Shown: positions 35,889 to 45,608, counted from the first letter of the stretch. The stretch: DNA of 64,000 bases from Bin55 sp028819195 (GCA_028819195.1 JAPPMF010000009.1:372001-436000), one strand, 5' to 3'. Numbers and translations are program-made. The notes: a model not told the origin generated them from the sequence alone.

Positions 35889-35891
35889 ATC

Positions 35892-36947
35892 ATGACTGTA
35901 AAAACTGACAAAGTTCGTGTAGTGGACACGACAGCACAAGTGTCTGACGCTTCGTATGAACGACAACTCCGTCCCTCGACGCTTGGTGAATTCATTGGTC
36001 AGGCAGCTCTTAAGGAACGACTGAAAATCTTCATCGAAGCCGCTCAACAACGAGGTGAGAATTTAGCCCACACGTTATTTTGGGGGCCACCCGGTCTTGG
36101 TAAAACGACACTCGCACACATCCTTGCCAATGAAATGGACTCTACGATTCGGGTAACCTCTGGACCAGTGCTAGATAAACCAGGTGACATGGCCGCCATA
36201 CTGACAAATTTGGAACGTATGGGAACATTATTTGTCGATGAATGTCATCGAATGCCAGTAGCCGTAGAAGAGTTGTTATATCCTGCAATGGAAGAATTTA
36301 AATTTGACATCATGCTAGGCGATGGTCCCTCTGCCCGGTCAATGAGGATGGAACTTTCTTCCTTTACTTTGATTGGTGCAACGACCCGCCGAGGGTTGCT
36401 CACCAAGCCGTTACAAGATCGTTTTGTCAATCTTTTACAACTCGAATACTACAATACCGATGAACTTGCAGAAATTGTGTCTCGCTCGGCGCGTAAATTG
36501 TCAATTGCGATAACAGATAGCGGCGCAAAGGAAATTGCCAGTCGATCTCGAGCGACCCCTAGAGTGGCCAATCGTCTCTTACGACTCGTGCGCGACTTCG
36601 CGCAGGTGCGGTCGAACGGGGAAATCACCCAACCAACTGCTGAAAAAGCTTTAGCTTTGTTCGAGGTTGATCAAGCCGGATTAGATGCAATGGATATTCG
36701 TTACCTGATCACTGTTGTACAGAAATTTAGTGGTGGTCCGGTAGGAGTCGATACACTCTCGGCGTCGCTCAGTGAGGAGCGTGATACGTTAGAAGATGTA
36801 GTTGAACCATTTTTAATACAACAAGGATTTCTTATGCGAACTAGACAAGGTCGTGTAGCGACCCAACGGGCGTGGGCCCATCTTGGACTTCAGTATGCGG
36901 GTGCAAATATGATGAATGACGTTTTAGAAATTGATAAGCGAGGTTAG
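35892..36947 (+). CDS. ruvB: Holliday-junction branch-migration ATPase RuvB
   Basis: A 351-residue AAA+ motor. Walker A is WGPPGLGKTTLAHI, Walker B is LFVDECHRM, sensor 1 lies in FTLIGATTRRGLL, and the arginine finger region in TRAT-like GATTRR. A C-terminal winged helix (LIQQGFLMRTRQGRVAT) contacts DNA. Walker B reads DECH rather than the more common DEIH, a conservative change. tolQ begins only 2 bases after its stop, with no ybgC between them. Confidence 0.96.
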   Translation: MTVKTDKVRVVDTTAQVSDASYERQLRPSTLGEFIGQAALKERLKIFIEAAQQRGENLAHTLFWGPPGLGKTTLAHILANEMDSTIRVTSGPVLDKPGDMAAILTNLERMGTLFVDECHRMPVAVEELLYPAMEEFKFDIMLGDGPSARSMRMELSSFTLIGATTRRGLLTKPLQDRFVNLLQLEYYNTDELAEIVSRSARKLSIAITDSGAKEIASRSRATPRVANRLLRLVRDFAQVRSNGEITQPTAEKALALFEVDQAGLDAMDIRYLITVVQKFSGGPVGVDTLSASLSEERDTLEDVVEPFLIQQGFLMRTRQGRVATQRAWAHLGLQYAGANMMNDVLEIDKRG

Positions 36948-36949
36948 GT

Positions 36950-37663
36950 ATGTCTTGGTTCACACAATTTGCTAGCCACGGTGGCTGGCCAGTCTTGGTC
37001 ATCGTCGTTGGCCTGGCAGGTGTCTCTGTATGGTCCTGGATCATCATAATTCATCGTTACATTGCATTGTCAGAAGCTCGACGAGACTTACTCGATTTTG
37101 AGGATCAGTTTTGGGGCGGAACTGACTTACGCGAACTGTATTCAGAACTAGTCGAGGAAGAATCAAAATCGGGTATAGAGCGAATATTCGTCGCGAGTTT
37201 TCGGGAGTTTGAACGCGCGACCGATGAGATTGGAAGTAATGCAGCTGGGTATACGAGTACCGATACGGCAGTCGTTGATGCTGAAATAGTGCAGACGACA
37301 GTAATGCGGGCGGCCCGTGTTGCCGTTAATCGTGAAGAAGAATTGCTAGAAACCCACTTAGGTATATTGGCTTCCGTAGGTTCAGTTAGTCCTTACGTTG
37401 GTTTGTTGGGAACTGTAGTGGGTATGATTTATTTGTTTCGCGATCTTGCAAATATGCCCCAAGCGAACATCGCTTCTCTCGCCCCAGGTATTTCAAGTGT
37501 TTTAATTGTGACAGCAATGGGTCTCTTTGCAGCGATTCCTGCGGTTATCGCCTTTAATCGCTATTCAGCACGTGTCGAAATACTCATGAAAAGGTACGAA
37601 GGATTGATTGACGAACTTGTCTCGATTCTTTACCGTGCCGCTCGCCGAGATCATACCTCATGA
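36950..37663 (+). CDS. tolQ: Tol-Pal proton channel subunit TolQ
   Basis: A 237-residue MotA/ExbB-family inner-membrane protein. One helix lies near the N-terminus (WPVLVIVVGLAGVSVWSWIIIIH). Two more lie in the second half: VSPYVGLLGTVVGMIYLF and VLIVTAMGLFAAIPAVIAF. With TolR it uses the proton gradient to energise TolA for outer-membrane constriction at division. Its stop overlaps the tolR ATG by 4 bases. The cytoplasmic loop contains an acidic stretch, otherwise length is normal. Confidence 0.95.
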   Translation: MSWFTQFASHGGWPVLVIVVGLAGVSVWSWIIIIHRYIALSEARRDLLDFEDQFWGGTDLRELYSELVEEESKSGIERIFVASFREFERATDEIGSNAAGYTSTDTAVVDAEIVQTTVMRAARVAVNREEELLETHLGILASVGSVSPYVGLLGTVVGMIYLFRDLANMPQANIASLAPGISSVLIVTAMGLFAAIPAVIAFNRYSARVEILMKRYEGLIDELVSILYRAARRDHTS

Positions 37664-38088
37664 CTAGTAGACGAAAACCAATGTCCGAAATCAATCTGGT
37701 ACCACTTATTGACGTTATGTTAGTATTGTTAATCGTATCCATGGTCACGGTGCCGTTGTTGACTCAAGGAATAGATGTTGATTTACCGCAGCAAAGTTCT
37801 GAACCCTTAGAAGATGCCGACAAAAACCCCTTGGTTGTTACCATCCGGGCTGACGAACGAATCTATCTCAATGTCGGCGTAAGTGATATTTTTGATGAAG
37901 ACTCCTTTGTTACCAAGGAAGAACTGCAATCGAACGCCAGCAAAGTAATCAGTGCTCGACCCCTCGTACCAGTGTTTCTACGCGCCGATCAAAACCTGCC
38001 TTACGGGCGGATCATTGAAATCATGAATATTCTGCAAGACGCAGGTGCTAAAGATGTTGGTCTAATCACAGAACCACCGGAGGTTTAG
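37660..38088 (+). CDS. tolR: Tol-Pal proton channel subunit TolR
   Basis: A 142-residue ExbD-family protein. The single transmembrane helix contains the proton-carrying Asp in NLVPLIDVMLVLLIVSM. A periplasmic domain follows, ending in the family-typical GAKDVGLIT. It pairs with TolQ. The frame starts MTSRRKP; an internal MSEINLVP start is also plausible, but the overlap with tolQ favours the first ATG. Confidence 0.95.
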   Translation: MTSRRKPMSEINLVPLIDVMLVLLIVSMVTVPLLTQGIDVDLPQQSSEPLEDADKNPLVVTIRADERIYLNVGVSDIFDEDSFVTKEELQSNASKVISARPLVPVFLRADQNLPYGRIIEIMNILQDAGAKDVGLITEPPEV

Positions 38089-38093
38089 AGAAG

Positions 38094-38786
38094 TTGAATA
38101 GGCTTAGTAACTATACCTTACCTTTTGTTTTGTCCCTGCTCCTGCACGTAGTGGTGATCGTAGTCCCCGTCGTCATTTCTCGCAGTTTTTCTTTAATTGA
38201 CAATGTAACGGTGTTTGAACCTAAAGCGATCCGTGCTACTTTACTTGTCGCCGAATTTGATCATACGCGATCAGCCACCTATGAAGTACAAGATACTGCC
38301 GTATCGTTGGGTACAGAAGGTCTCGAAAACCAAACTAAATTGGGCCAACAAGAACCCGATTCGGTCGTAGAAATCAAACCAAATATAGAGAATGAAAAGA
38401 AACGTTTACAAACTTTAGAAGAGCTACGAAACTCCACCTTCGATGAATCATTACAAAGAGAATTACAATTATTAGCAGAAAATGAGCTAGACGAGGAATC
38501 CGCGAGTTACGTAAACGCCATATACTCTGCGATAGTACTGCGCTGGTCACGTCCACCGAGTGCGCGTAAAGAAATGGAAACCTTACTCAGTGTCGAATTG
38601 TTTCCTAATGGAGAGTTAAACACGGTTAATGTAATAGAATCTAGCGGTAACGACGCGTTTGATCGCTCAACATTATCAGCAGTTAGAGCAGTAGGATCGT
38701 TTTCGGTTCCAGATGACAAGGATGTATTTGAAGCAAAATTTCGCAAGTTCAATTTACGTTTTCGAGGAGAGGATCTTTTAAGATGA
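38094..38786 (+). CDS. tolA: TolA (short form)
   Basis: A 230-residue TolA. The N-terminal helix has the SLLLH motif that contacts TolQR. The C-terminal domain III resembles TonB-C: VELFPNGELNTVNVIESSGNDAFDRS. The linking domain II is only about 80-90 residues, whereas E. coli TolA (421 residues) has a helix of more than 200. A GGAGG at 38079-38083 precedes the TTG start at 38094. The tolB ATG overlaps its stop (ATGA). A short domain II implies a shorter reach across the periplasm. Confidence 0.88.
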   Translation: MNRLSNYTLPFVLSLLLHVVVIVVPVVISRSFSLIDNVTVFEPKAIRATLLVAEFDHTRSATYEVQDTAVSLGTEGLENQTKLGQQEPDSVVEIKPNIENEKKRLQTLEELRNSTFDESLQRELQLLAENELDEESASYVNAIYSAIVLRWSRPPSARKEMETLLSVELFPNGELNTVNVIESSGNDAFDRSTLSAVRAVGSFSVPDDKDVFEAKFRKFNLRFRGEDLLR

Positions 38787-40090
38787 AAAAGTTAGTGATC
38801 CTTGTTGGTATCTTTATTTTTTCTTGGCCGCTAGTCGCCTTCGAAATCTTTATCGATCGCGGTACTGATCAAGTTAGTAAGATTGCTGTGGTTCCCTTTG
38901 GGACCGTCGCAGAGGTGAACGACCCATCGGATGTGATCGAATTCGATTTAGAGCGTAGCGGTTTGTTTACTGCCCTTGCTGAAGAGAATATGCTGTCAAT
39001 GCCGCAGACAACCGACGAGGTAAATTTCAGAGATTGGAGTATTCTGGGCGCGAAGTACTTGATTATTGGGTCTATGGAAGAACGCTCAGAAATTGAGGTC
39101 GCTGTAACGTACCACGTTTTTGATGTCGAATTACAGCGCCGTCTAGTGGGCGGAGTCGCTTCGGGAAGGAAAGATTTAATCCGTGATATCGCCCATTTAA
39201 TTGCCGATCAAATATTTGAAGCAATCACTAACGTAAAAGGGGCGTTTTCAACAAAAATAATGTATGTTTTAGTCCAAGGTAGAGGTACCGAATTCCCTAC
39301 TTACCATCTTAATATAGCTGATTCTGATGGAGAAAACATACAGACGATATTGCAATCAAATTGGCCCATTCTTTCACCAGCCTGGGCACCGGACGGTCAA
39401 AGCGTTTGTTATGTGTCTTTCGAATCGGGTAGATCACAAGTCATTGGTCACGAGATTCTGACAGGGGAACGCGAGGTACTTGCCGCATTTGAAGGTAATA
39501 ATAGTTCGCCTGATTTTTCACCGGATGGTGAGCAAATTGCTTTGACGTTGACTCGTGATGGTAATCCCGAGGTATACACGATGAATTTAGCTGACCGAAC
39601 TTTCCGGCGGATTACCACGCATCGTGGAATCGATACAGAGCCCACGTGGACAGCAGATGGTTCTTCGCTCATTTTCACGTCTGATCGTAGTGGTAATCCC
39701 CAGCTGTATCAAGTTGATTTAAAATCTTTATCAACCAATCGACTGACGTTTGAAGGGACGTACAACGCACGAGCCCGAACTTTACCTGATAGAAAACACT
39801 TACTCTATGTCCACCGAATCCGACAAAACTATCATATCGTTTGGGCTTCTTTGGACGAATCAAGTGAACCAATCGTACTTACTGGCAGTGTAATGGATGA
39901 ATCTCCATCTGTTGCGCCAAATGGATCGATGGTCATGTATGCTACGAAACAAGGAAGTCGTGGTATACTTGGCATTGTTTCAGTAGATGGGCAAGTCGAA
40001 TTACGACTCCCTTCGGAAGAAGGGGATGTTCAAGAGCCGGCTTGGTCTCCTTATTTATCCACCACCCTTATTAAACACCGAAAAATTTAG
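38783..40090 (+). CDS. tolB: Tol-Pal periplasmic beta-propeller TolB
   Basis: A 435-residue periplasmic protein. A signal peptide (LVILVGIFIFSWPLVAFE) precedes the alpha/beta N-terminal domain, which begins around IFIDRGTDQVSKIAVVPFG. Five or so propeller blades follow (SPAWAPDGQSVCYVSFESG, PDFSPDGEQIALTLTRDG, EPTWTADGSSLIFTSDRSG, and so on). It competes with peptidoglycan for Pal. Order tolQ-tolR-tolA-tolB-pal-cpoB is the standard operon. Confidence 0.96.
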   Translation: MKKLVILVGIFIFSWPLVAFEIFIDRGTDQVSKIAVVPFGTVAEVNDPSDVIEFDLERSGLFTALAEENMLSMPQTTDEVNFRDWSILGAKYLIIGSMEERSEIEVAVTYHVFDVELQRRLVGGVASGRKDLIRDIAHLIADQIFEAITNVKGAFSTKIMYVLVQGRGTEFPTYHLNIADSDGENIQTILQSNWPILSPAWAPDGQSVCYVSFESGRSQVIGHEILTGEREVLAAFEGNNSSPDFSPDGEQIALTLTRDGNPEVYTMNLADRTFRRITTHRGIDTEPTWTADGSSLIFTSDRSGNPQLYQVDLKSLSTNRLTFEGTYNARARTLPDRKHLLYVHRIRQNYHIVWASLDESSEPIVLTGSVMDESPSVAPNGSMVMYATKQGSRGILGIVSVDGQVELRLPSEEGDVQEPAWSPYLSTTLIKHRKI

Positions 40091-40105
40091 ACTTGGAGTA
40101 GTTGA

Positions 40106-40693
40106 ATGACTATTAGACAGATCGCGACTTGGTTTCTACTGCTTGCGACAGCTTTTTTACTTTCTGCGTGTCTGCCGTGTTCTGACGACACTATGGACGA
40201 ACCGGTAGCTCCTGTTGATCCCGAACCCCCCGTGGTGATTCCGCAGGTACCAGTTGTACCTGAACCCACCCCCCCTCCAGAACCAACTACGCCAGAGTAT
40301 TTTGAACATACAGTTGACGATGAGGGTAATCCAAAAATTGAAGTAATTGATGAAGAGGGTCGACGGGTTTCGCACGTATTCAATTTTGAGTTCGACGAAG
40401 CTGACTTAGCCTCGGGTGACTTCACTGCGCTTTCCCGTCACGCCGAAGCGCTTGTAGCAAATCGAGATCGCAGTGCGATTATTGAAGGTCACTGTGACGA
40501 ACGGGGTACACGGGAATACAACCTTGCATTGGGTGAACGCCGAGCACAAGCAGTTGCTGATTTCCTGATGTCTGCCGGAGTTAGATCTTCACAATTGACA
40601 GTTGTATCGTTTGGTGAAGAGGTACCTATCGATGCAGGTAATGACGAGGCTGCATGGGCGAAGAATCGCCGTGCGGTGATAAAAATAAAGTAA
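40106..40693 (+). CDS. pal: Peptidoglycan-associated lipoprotein Pal
   Basis: A 195-residue outer-membrane lipoprotein. The lipobox LSAC gives the acylated cysteine at residue 24 or so. A proline-rich acidic linker (PVDPEPPVVIPQVPV) leads into an OmpA-like peptidoglycan-binding domain with EGHCDERGTREYNLALGERRA, which carries the DAP-contacting Asp and Arg. It anchors the outer membrane to the cell wall and is released by TolB. Confidence 0.96.
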   Translation: MTIRQIATWFLLLATAFLLSACLPCSDDTMDEPVAPVDPEPPVVIPQVPVVPEPTPPPEPTTPEYFEHTVDDEGNPKIEVIDEEGRRVSHVFNFEFDEADLASGDFTALSRHAEALVANRDRSAIIEGHCDERGTREYNLALGERRAQAVADFLMSAGVRSSQLTVVSFGEEVPIDAGNDEAAWAKNRRAVIKIK

Positions 40694-40699
40694 AGCACA

Positions 40700-41497
40700 G
40701 TGAACAGTTTGGGTCTAGTATGTGCTAGTTCACAACTCGACGATTGGCGAATCATTGCTCGAATTATCATTGTCTGTTTGTTGGTTTTCATCTTGTGGTG
40801 GTGTGGAAGCGCGATCGCCCAACAAGCAGAAGAGTCTAGTGGCGACCCCATTGGGCACGAGCTGGGTGTGGTGGATCAAGAAGAGGAAACTACACCCAAT
40901 CAAACTCAGTTAGTCGAACTGTTTAAAAAAATTAATGAGCAGAATAAAGAAATAAGTTTTCTGCTCGGTCGAGTCGAAGAACTCGAACATCAAGTGCAAG
41001 TACTGCGGGAAGAGAATCGGGAGCGATACGCCGAACTTGATGAACGGGTTAGGGTGTTGTCTGGTCAAGCTACCATCCAACTTTCAACTGACAATTTAGG
41101 AGACAACAGCACTGAAGGTGGCCTGTTTAATAGTGCGATCGTGCTCATTGAAGGGGAGCAGTACGACGAAGCAATCGTTAAGTTGGAGGAAATGATTGAA
41201 ACTTTTCCGAATGGTCAGCGCGTACCAGATGGTTTTTATTGGCTGGGTGAACTTTATTCTAGGGATCGCACTGATTCTCAGGCATTGGAAAAGGCGCGAC
41301 AGAATTTGGTCCAGTTGTTGCGTTTGTATTCAGAGCATAAGAAAGTTGCCGCAGCAATGTATCGCTTAGGGGTCATTTATGAAGATCTTGGAGATTCCCC
41401 GACTTCGCTCGACTACTTGGAACGAGTGATCGAAGAATTTCCCGATTCACGCGAAGCTAGATTAGCCGAAGACTACATTAACACATTAATTGAGTGA
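40700..41497 (+). CDS. cpoB: Cell division coordinator CpoB (YbgF)
   Basis: A 265-residue periplasmic protein that couples PBP1b and Tol during constriction. A hydrophobic export segment (about 20-40) is followed by a coiled coil (about 70-115, KKINEQNKEISFLLGRVEEL) that trimerises. A C-terminal TPR block comes next (about 138-262, YDEAIVKLEEMIETFPNG and YSEHKKVAAAMYRLGVIYE). Start is a GTG 6 bases after pal. It is the final gene of the operon and faces tRNA-Lys on the other strand. Confidence 0.93.
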   Translation: MNSLGLVCASSQLDDWRIIARIIIVCLLVFILWWCGSAIAQQAEESSGDPIGHELGVVDQEEETTPNQTQLVELFKKINEQNKEISFLLGRVEELEHQVQVLREENRERYAELDERVRVLSGQATIQLSTDNLGDNSTEGGLFNSAIVLIEGEQYDEAIVKLEEMIETFPNGQRVPDGFYWLGELYSRDRTDSQALEKARQNLVQLLRLYSEHKKVAAAMYRLGVIYEDLGDSPTSLDYLERVIEEFPDSREARLAEDYINTLIE

Positions 41498-41554
41498 TTT
41501 CGGCTTCAGTTCAGGTTGTGGTAAACACCTTCACCATTGCCAGAGTGGTCAAGT

Positions 41555-41630
41555 TGGTGGGTCGTCTGGGAATCGAACCCAGGACGCACGGGTTAAAAGC
41601 CCGGTGCTCTGCCGACTGAGCTAACGACCC
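41555..41630 (-). tRNA. tRNA-Lys (anticodon TTT)
   Basis: A complete cloverleaf on the minus strand. The acceptor arms GGGTCGT and ACGACCC pair fully. The D arm is AGCTCAGTCGGCAGAGC, the anticodon loop CTTTTAA, and the T arm contains GGTTCGATTCC. The discriminator is A and CCA is encoded (plus strand TGG at 41555-41557). It lies tail-to-tail with cpoB. Confidence 0.96.
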
Positions 41631-42107
41631 TAGAGGCTATATTTTAGTAAGCAGTACTTTGTTGTACTTTCGACATAAGAATTGGCTATAGTCTTTGTTC
41701 AGATCGCAAGATTTATACCTTCAGTACTACTCACATCGCCCCGATAAGTCTATGACATTTCCCGACGATCCAGCTTAGGTCAGTTCAGAGTATTCAGATA
41801 GCAACTCGTACCGATTACGTAGTTTTTTGCGAATGATATAGTTGTATAAGCGGTAACCATATCTCCCACGATGCAATCGTCGTTGTTGCGTATCACTCAC
41901 ACGGGTGCCGGACGGTGGTTACTACCGGTCCAACTTTCGTGGAACTTATCAACCGAATAATATTGTCATCAACGATGTGAAGACAAGGACGGTATTGCTC
42001 CGGTCTGACTCGGACGAGGAAAGTATTTGACTCTAGATTTTCGGACGCTTACACTGGAAAAAACAAAATTGGGTCTCTATGACTCCTTTGCTATTCAATA
42101 ATGGAAG
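41631..42107 (+). other. Intergenic region, no gene recognised
   Basis: This 477-base gap lies between tRNA-Lys and the end of the permease/M1-like gene. No credible reading frame, tRNA fold or sRNA signature is visible. The minus-strand tRNA promoter should lie just above 41631; AT-rich sequence with TAAAAT/TATAG-like hexamers on the minus strand is present at about 41637-41648. The short GTAC-containing direct repeats at 41662-41680 look incidental. Confidence 0.5.
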
Positions 42108-45100
42108 TCATTCAGTGGAATCTCGCAACCAACGTATTGCATCGGCATAAATACGTCCACGAAACTTGGTACGATTGATAACTTCTGGACTCACTTCGAC
42201 GACTGTTTCACCTGCTGCTAGTTCGAATGTTCCAAGATTGACCCAACCAGATGTTAACGTCTGCATATCGACCTTAGTTTCGAACAACGAACCATCAGAT
42301 TGAATATACACCTTCAATTCCCATGTTGCATCTCCAAATAGATCGTTCGTTCGATCCGGTCCCCACGGCCAATGATACTCTAAATTCCAAACTCCTGGTT
42401 CAGGAATGTCGACTGAAAATCGAGCTCTATCTCGAGTAGAATTTGCTCTAGCCTGAACATGATTTTTTTCGTATTTCCCGTAAGGGTTGTATTGATATGC
42501 GGTTCGGTACCACCATGGAGTTCGAAGCAAGTACCAATGTTTATTTGGTTGTTCTGACCATAGATTTTGTGATAAATCGACGACGATCATATTTTTGAAT
42601 AAATCTAATTCACTCCCCAGCAAATTTGAAAACCAAAAACTTGGTCCAAGTTTGCGTAAGCTGTTCTCGCTCACACGTTGATTAGGAATAGAAAATCCTG
42701 AATCTAAATTGTCGACGATTATGCCTTCGTGTAACTCTGGAGACCACGACGTATCCTCCGTTGTTGGTCCGGGCTGAAGGTGAGAGAAATCCTCCGAGTT
42801 AGTATGGACGTCAATTTGAACCTGCAATTGGTTCATTGAGTAGTAGGGAATCATCCAAAGTTCAGAAAGTTCGTCTTCGGTAATCATGTTCACTTGTACG
42901 CAAGAGTCTCTTAGAACCACGATGATCGGATTTCCCCAATTCCACATACCTGTAGTGTAGACCTGTCGAAACGCTACCACCCCTGACGTTGGTTCTTCAT
43001 TACATAAATGTACTGAGGTTTGGTAACGCGGTTGATTGTTTTCATCATCGGCTATACGAATAGTTGTCGCGTCCGACGTGATGTATCCCGGTGCATTTCC
43101 ACTCTCAATCCATTCGGTAAGAAAAGGTTCAATCAGAACTTCGTGTTGCTCAGCGTGCTGCTTCAATTCTTCAAAGGTGTAGGTTCGTCCCCTAAAGTCC
43201 TCTTGCATCTCGGCGATCCATTCGGTAAGCACAGTGTTGTCGTGCAAAATCGTGAGGCCGGTAGCTATTTCGGAGCTTTTGTACATAAGGTGTTCTAAAT
43301 CAAACCGATTACCGTAGTTTGAGGGTATATTCCCTAACGAGATCTTTTCGTACAACACAATGTTTGTTATCCTACTTTGAAAATTTCGTTCATTTTGGAC
43401 AACATCCTGCAAAATCCAATTTCCGATACCTCTTTGCGCAGGTCTTTTTGACGCCGTGTCACTATGTATAGATAATTGGGGAGCGATTCTTGTTGCCGAG
43501 TGAACCGAAAACATATAGAATCCCGACGATGTTAAAGAGCCAATCAGATGTTGTATTACATTATCAATCAAAGCTGCATTTTCACCTCTGGCAGATGTGA
43601 AATGCTTCCAAGATTGCAATACAAGGTTGGTCTTGAGTGAGTCGGTACCGACACTAAAGTGATCAAAGAAGGCTCTGAGTGAATTAATTTCGTAGCGAGC
43701 TCGTTCGGATTCAGTGAAATCATCATTGAACTCATCATCAATTCGAGTGAAATTTCTTTGTAAGTTCGCGCGCGGAAAGCCATGTTCTTTCATCAAAATC
43801 AATCCCGGTAGCGATTGCGTCGAAGGCATGCGCCAACCACCTCCTACTGTGCGTAATTGTCTAGGGATTTCCACAAAACTGAGCGATTGATCGGGCAGTG
43901 TTAATCCATTCAGTAACTCTTGCTGGATTAACTCTTCCAAAGCCTCACGCCGGCTATCACCTAACGAATCAAAGAGACCTAGATTACGACCATGACGCTT
44001 ATGTGTGACAATCTCGAAAGTCATTCCAGCAATATCCGTTGAGACCGATTCAAAGTTCGATGCTAATATCCCAATTTCGGGTACATCAATGTTCGACATT
44101 ACTTTATATTTTCCTGGACTGATTTCATCAGTATCGCTTGTCGTGATCAATTTCCATTTTCTTGCCTTTAGAGTTACGTCTAGGTTAACTTGAAACAGGT
44201 CTCGCTCCAGGGCTAATGGTTTCGCACTGTTTTTGATTGAGCCGGGCTGTGGATACCAATATGCCCCAGGCATTAGAGCGATATAACCAGCTTCGAAAAC
44301 GGTACCTCGTGTACCTAAAAACTTAACTGTATCTGGTGGTATCAGACGATCATGTTCATAGTCATAAACAGCATCCAAATATGCAAATCGAGGATCGGGT
44401 TTACCACGGTAAACCACCTGCAAAGCGTGAGTCTCAGCAACATTCAGAGGTTCAAGAAGCGTAATCAGCAACAATCCGTCATTCAAGGTGTGATCGACGG
44501 TTATGCCGTTTAGCGCAACATGTTCAACTGTTAGACCCGCATTGAGACTAAAAGCGAGTTCGTCGGAGAGGTTTGAATCCATCACCTGGAATTCGTACGT
44601 AAGATCTGCGACAAATTCTTTACCAGGGTCAATTTCAATTTTCCCCGCGACCCCGAGTATGTCTAATTCATGATCCCAGCTGGATTGTTCATGTGCTAAC
44701 TGCCAAGTCGAAACCAGGTTATGACGTGCCAAAGTCGAAACCACTGCGAGTACAAAAACTAAACTCCCTAATAACAAGAAACCGTAGGAAAAGCTATACT
44801 TGGTCACGTTTTTTTCGGTTTCTGTCCGGCCAGATAGACTGCTAGCCAAGAGTATAAGACCACAAGCGAAAATCAAAGTAGCTAGTCTGACACAAACTGT
44901 AGTGAATGACACAAATTGTGGAAGTATGTCGGATACGAACAAAGTGTCGTTCGAAGAAGGAGTCACTAAGCTATGAAGCGAAAAGGGGAGTTGCTGGGTG
45001 AGGTAAAACCAGACTAACATTGTCGATAGTCCTACGATGAGGACAAGCACCCGAGATCGGAGAACGGTAGAGAGAAACACCGTCCACGAGGCCCAAAACA

Positions 45101-45608
45101 CCAACATCACCGGTACATCAATGATTAATAAATTAATCATTGAATGAATTTGAAACACGTCTGAAAACTCCAGCCCGGAAATAATTGACACTAAACCTAC
45201 AAGATACATGAGTATCAAAATTCCAGCAATGAACATCCATAATAGAAAGGAAATACCCAATACACGGCCCATTAAGTATTCAAACGTTTTCGGAGGTTTA
45301 GAATTGAGCGATTCTTGGAGGCGAGATCGAACAAGACGATGCTGTGAATCGAATAGTAGAAACAGAGTTACGAGTTGAAAGAATAGGAAGTAGGTGGGGT
45401 CGATATAACTGAGAAGGTAAAAGGGTGTAGTTGCTCCCATAGATTGAGAATATGGGGCTAAGAATATGTAGGAAAATGCTGAAAAAATGTACGGAACAAC
45501 GCAAGCAAAAGACAGTACGACTATTGCGACCCAAAACCTTGTAAGTCGGCGAAATGTTCGGATTTCAGAGAAAGCGATGTGTTTAATTCGCGTAATTGAT
45601 TCAAGCAT
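42108..45608 (-). CDS. ABC-2-type permease fused to an M1-aminopeptidase-like periplasmic domain
   Basis: A 1166-residue protein starting at the ATG at 45608 (MLESITRIKH). The first 300 residues form about six transmembrane helices in the pattern of ABC-2 export permeases, with a seventh near 280-300. A long soluble part follows, beginning with a domain like the N-terminal beta-sheet of M1 peptidases (LGVAGKIEIDPGKEFVADLTYEF) and containing the VPEIGILASNF and FVEIPRQLRTVGGGW segments typical of M1 catalytic cores. No HEXXH zinc motif is present, so peptidase activity is unlikely. No ABC ATPase gene is adjacent. Proteins described as ABC permease/M1 peptidase fusions are known; substrate and role are not. 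Confidence 0.72.
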   Translation of the reverse strand: MLESITRIKHIAFSEIRTFRRLTRFWVAIVVLSFACVVPYIFSAFSYIFLAPYSQSMGATTPFYLLSYIDPTYFLFFQLVTLFLLFDSQHRLVRSRLQESLNSKPPKTFEYLMGRVLGISFLLWMFIAGILILMYLVGLVSIISGLEFSDVFQIHSMINLLIIDVPVMLVFWASWTVFLSTVLRSRVLVLIVGLSTMLVWFYLTQQLPFSLHSLVTPSSNDTLFVSDILPQFVSFTTVCVRLATLIFACGLILLASSLSGRTETEKNVTKYSFSYGFLLLGSLVFVLAVVSTLARHNLVSTWQLAHEQSSWDHELDILGVAGKIEIDPGKEFVADLTYEFQVMDSNLSDELAFSLNAGLTVEHVALNGITVDHTLNDGLLLITLLEPLNVAETHALQVVYRGKPDPRFAYLDAVYDYEHDRLIPPDTVKFLGTRGTVFEAGYIALMPGAYWYPQPGSIKNSAKPLALERDLFQVNLDVTLKARKWKLITTSDTDEISPGKYKVMSNIDVPEIGILASNFESVSTDIAGMTFEIVTHKRHGRNLGLFDSLGDSRREALEELIQQELLNGLTLPDQSLSFVEIPRQLRTVGGGWRMPSTQSLPGLILMKEHGFPRANLQRNFTRIDDEFNDDFTESERARYEINSLRAFFDHFSVGTDSLKTNLVLQSWKHFTSARGENAALIDNVIQHLIGSLTSSGFYMFSVHSATRIAPQLSIHSDTASKRPAQRGIGNWILQDVVQNERNFQSRITNIVLYEKISLGNIPSNYGNRFDLEHLMYKSSEIATGLTILHDNTVLTEWIAEMQEDFRGRTYTFEELKQHAEQHEVLIEPFLTEWIESGNAPGYITSDATTIRIADDENNQPRYQTSVHLCNEEPTSGVVAFRQVYTTGMWNWGNPIIVVLRDSCVQVNMITEDELSELWMIPYYSMNQLQVQIDVHTNSEDFSHLQPGPTTEDTSWSPELHEGIIVDNLDSGFSIPNQRVSENSLRKLGPSFWFSNLLGSELDLFKNMIVVDLSQNLWSEQPNKHWYLLRTPWWYRTAYQYNPYGKYEKNHVQARANSTRDRARFSVDIPEPGVWNLEYHWPWGPDRTNDLFGDATWELKVYIQSDGSLFETKVDMQTLTSGWVNLGTFELAAGETVVEVSPEVINRTKFRGRIYADAIRWLRDSTE

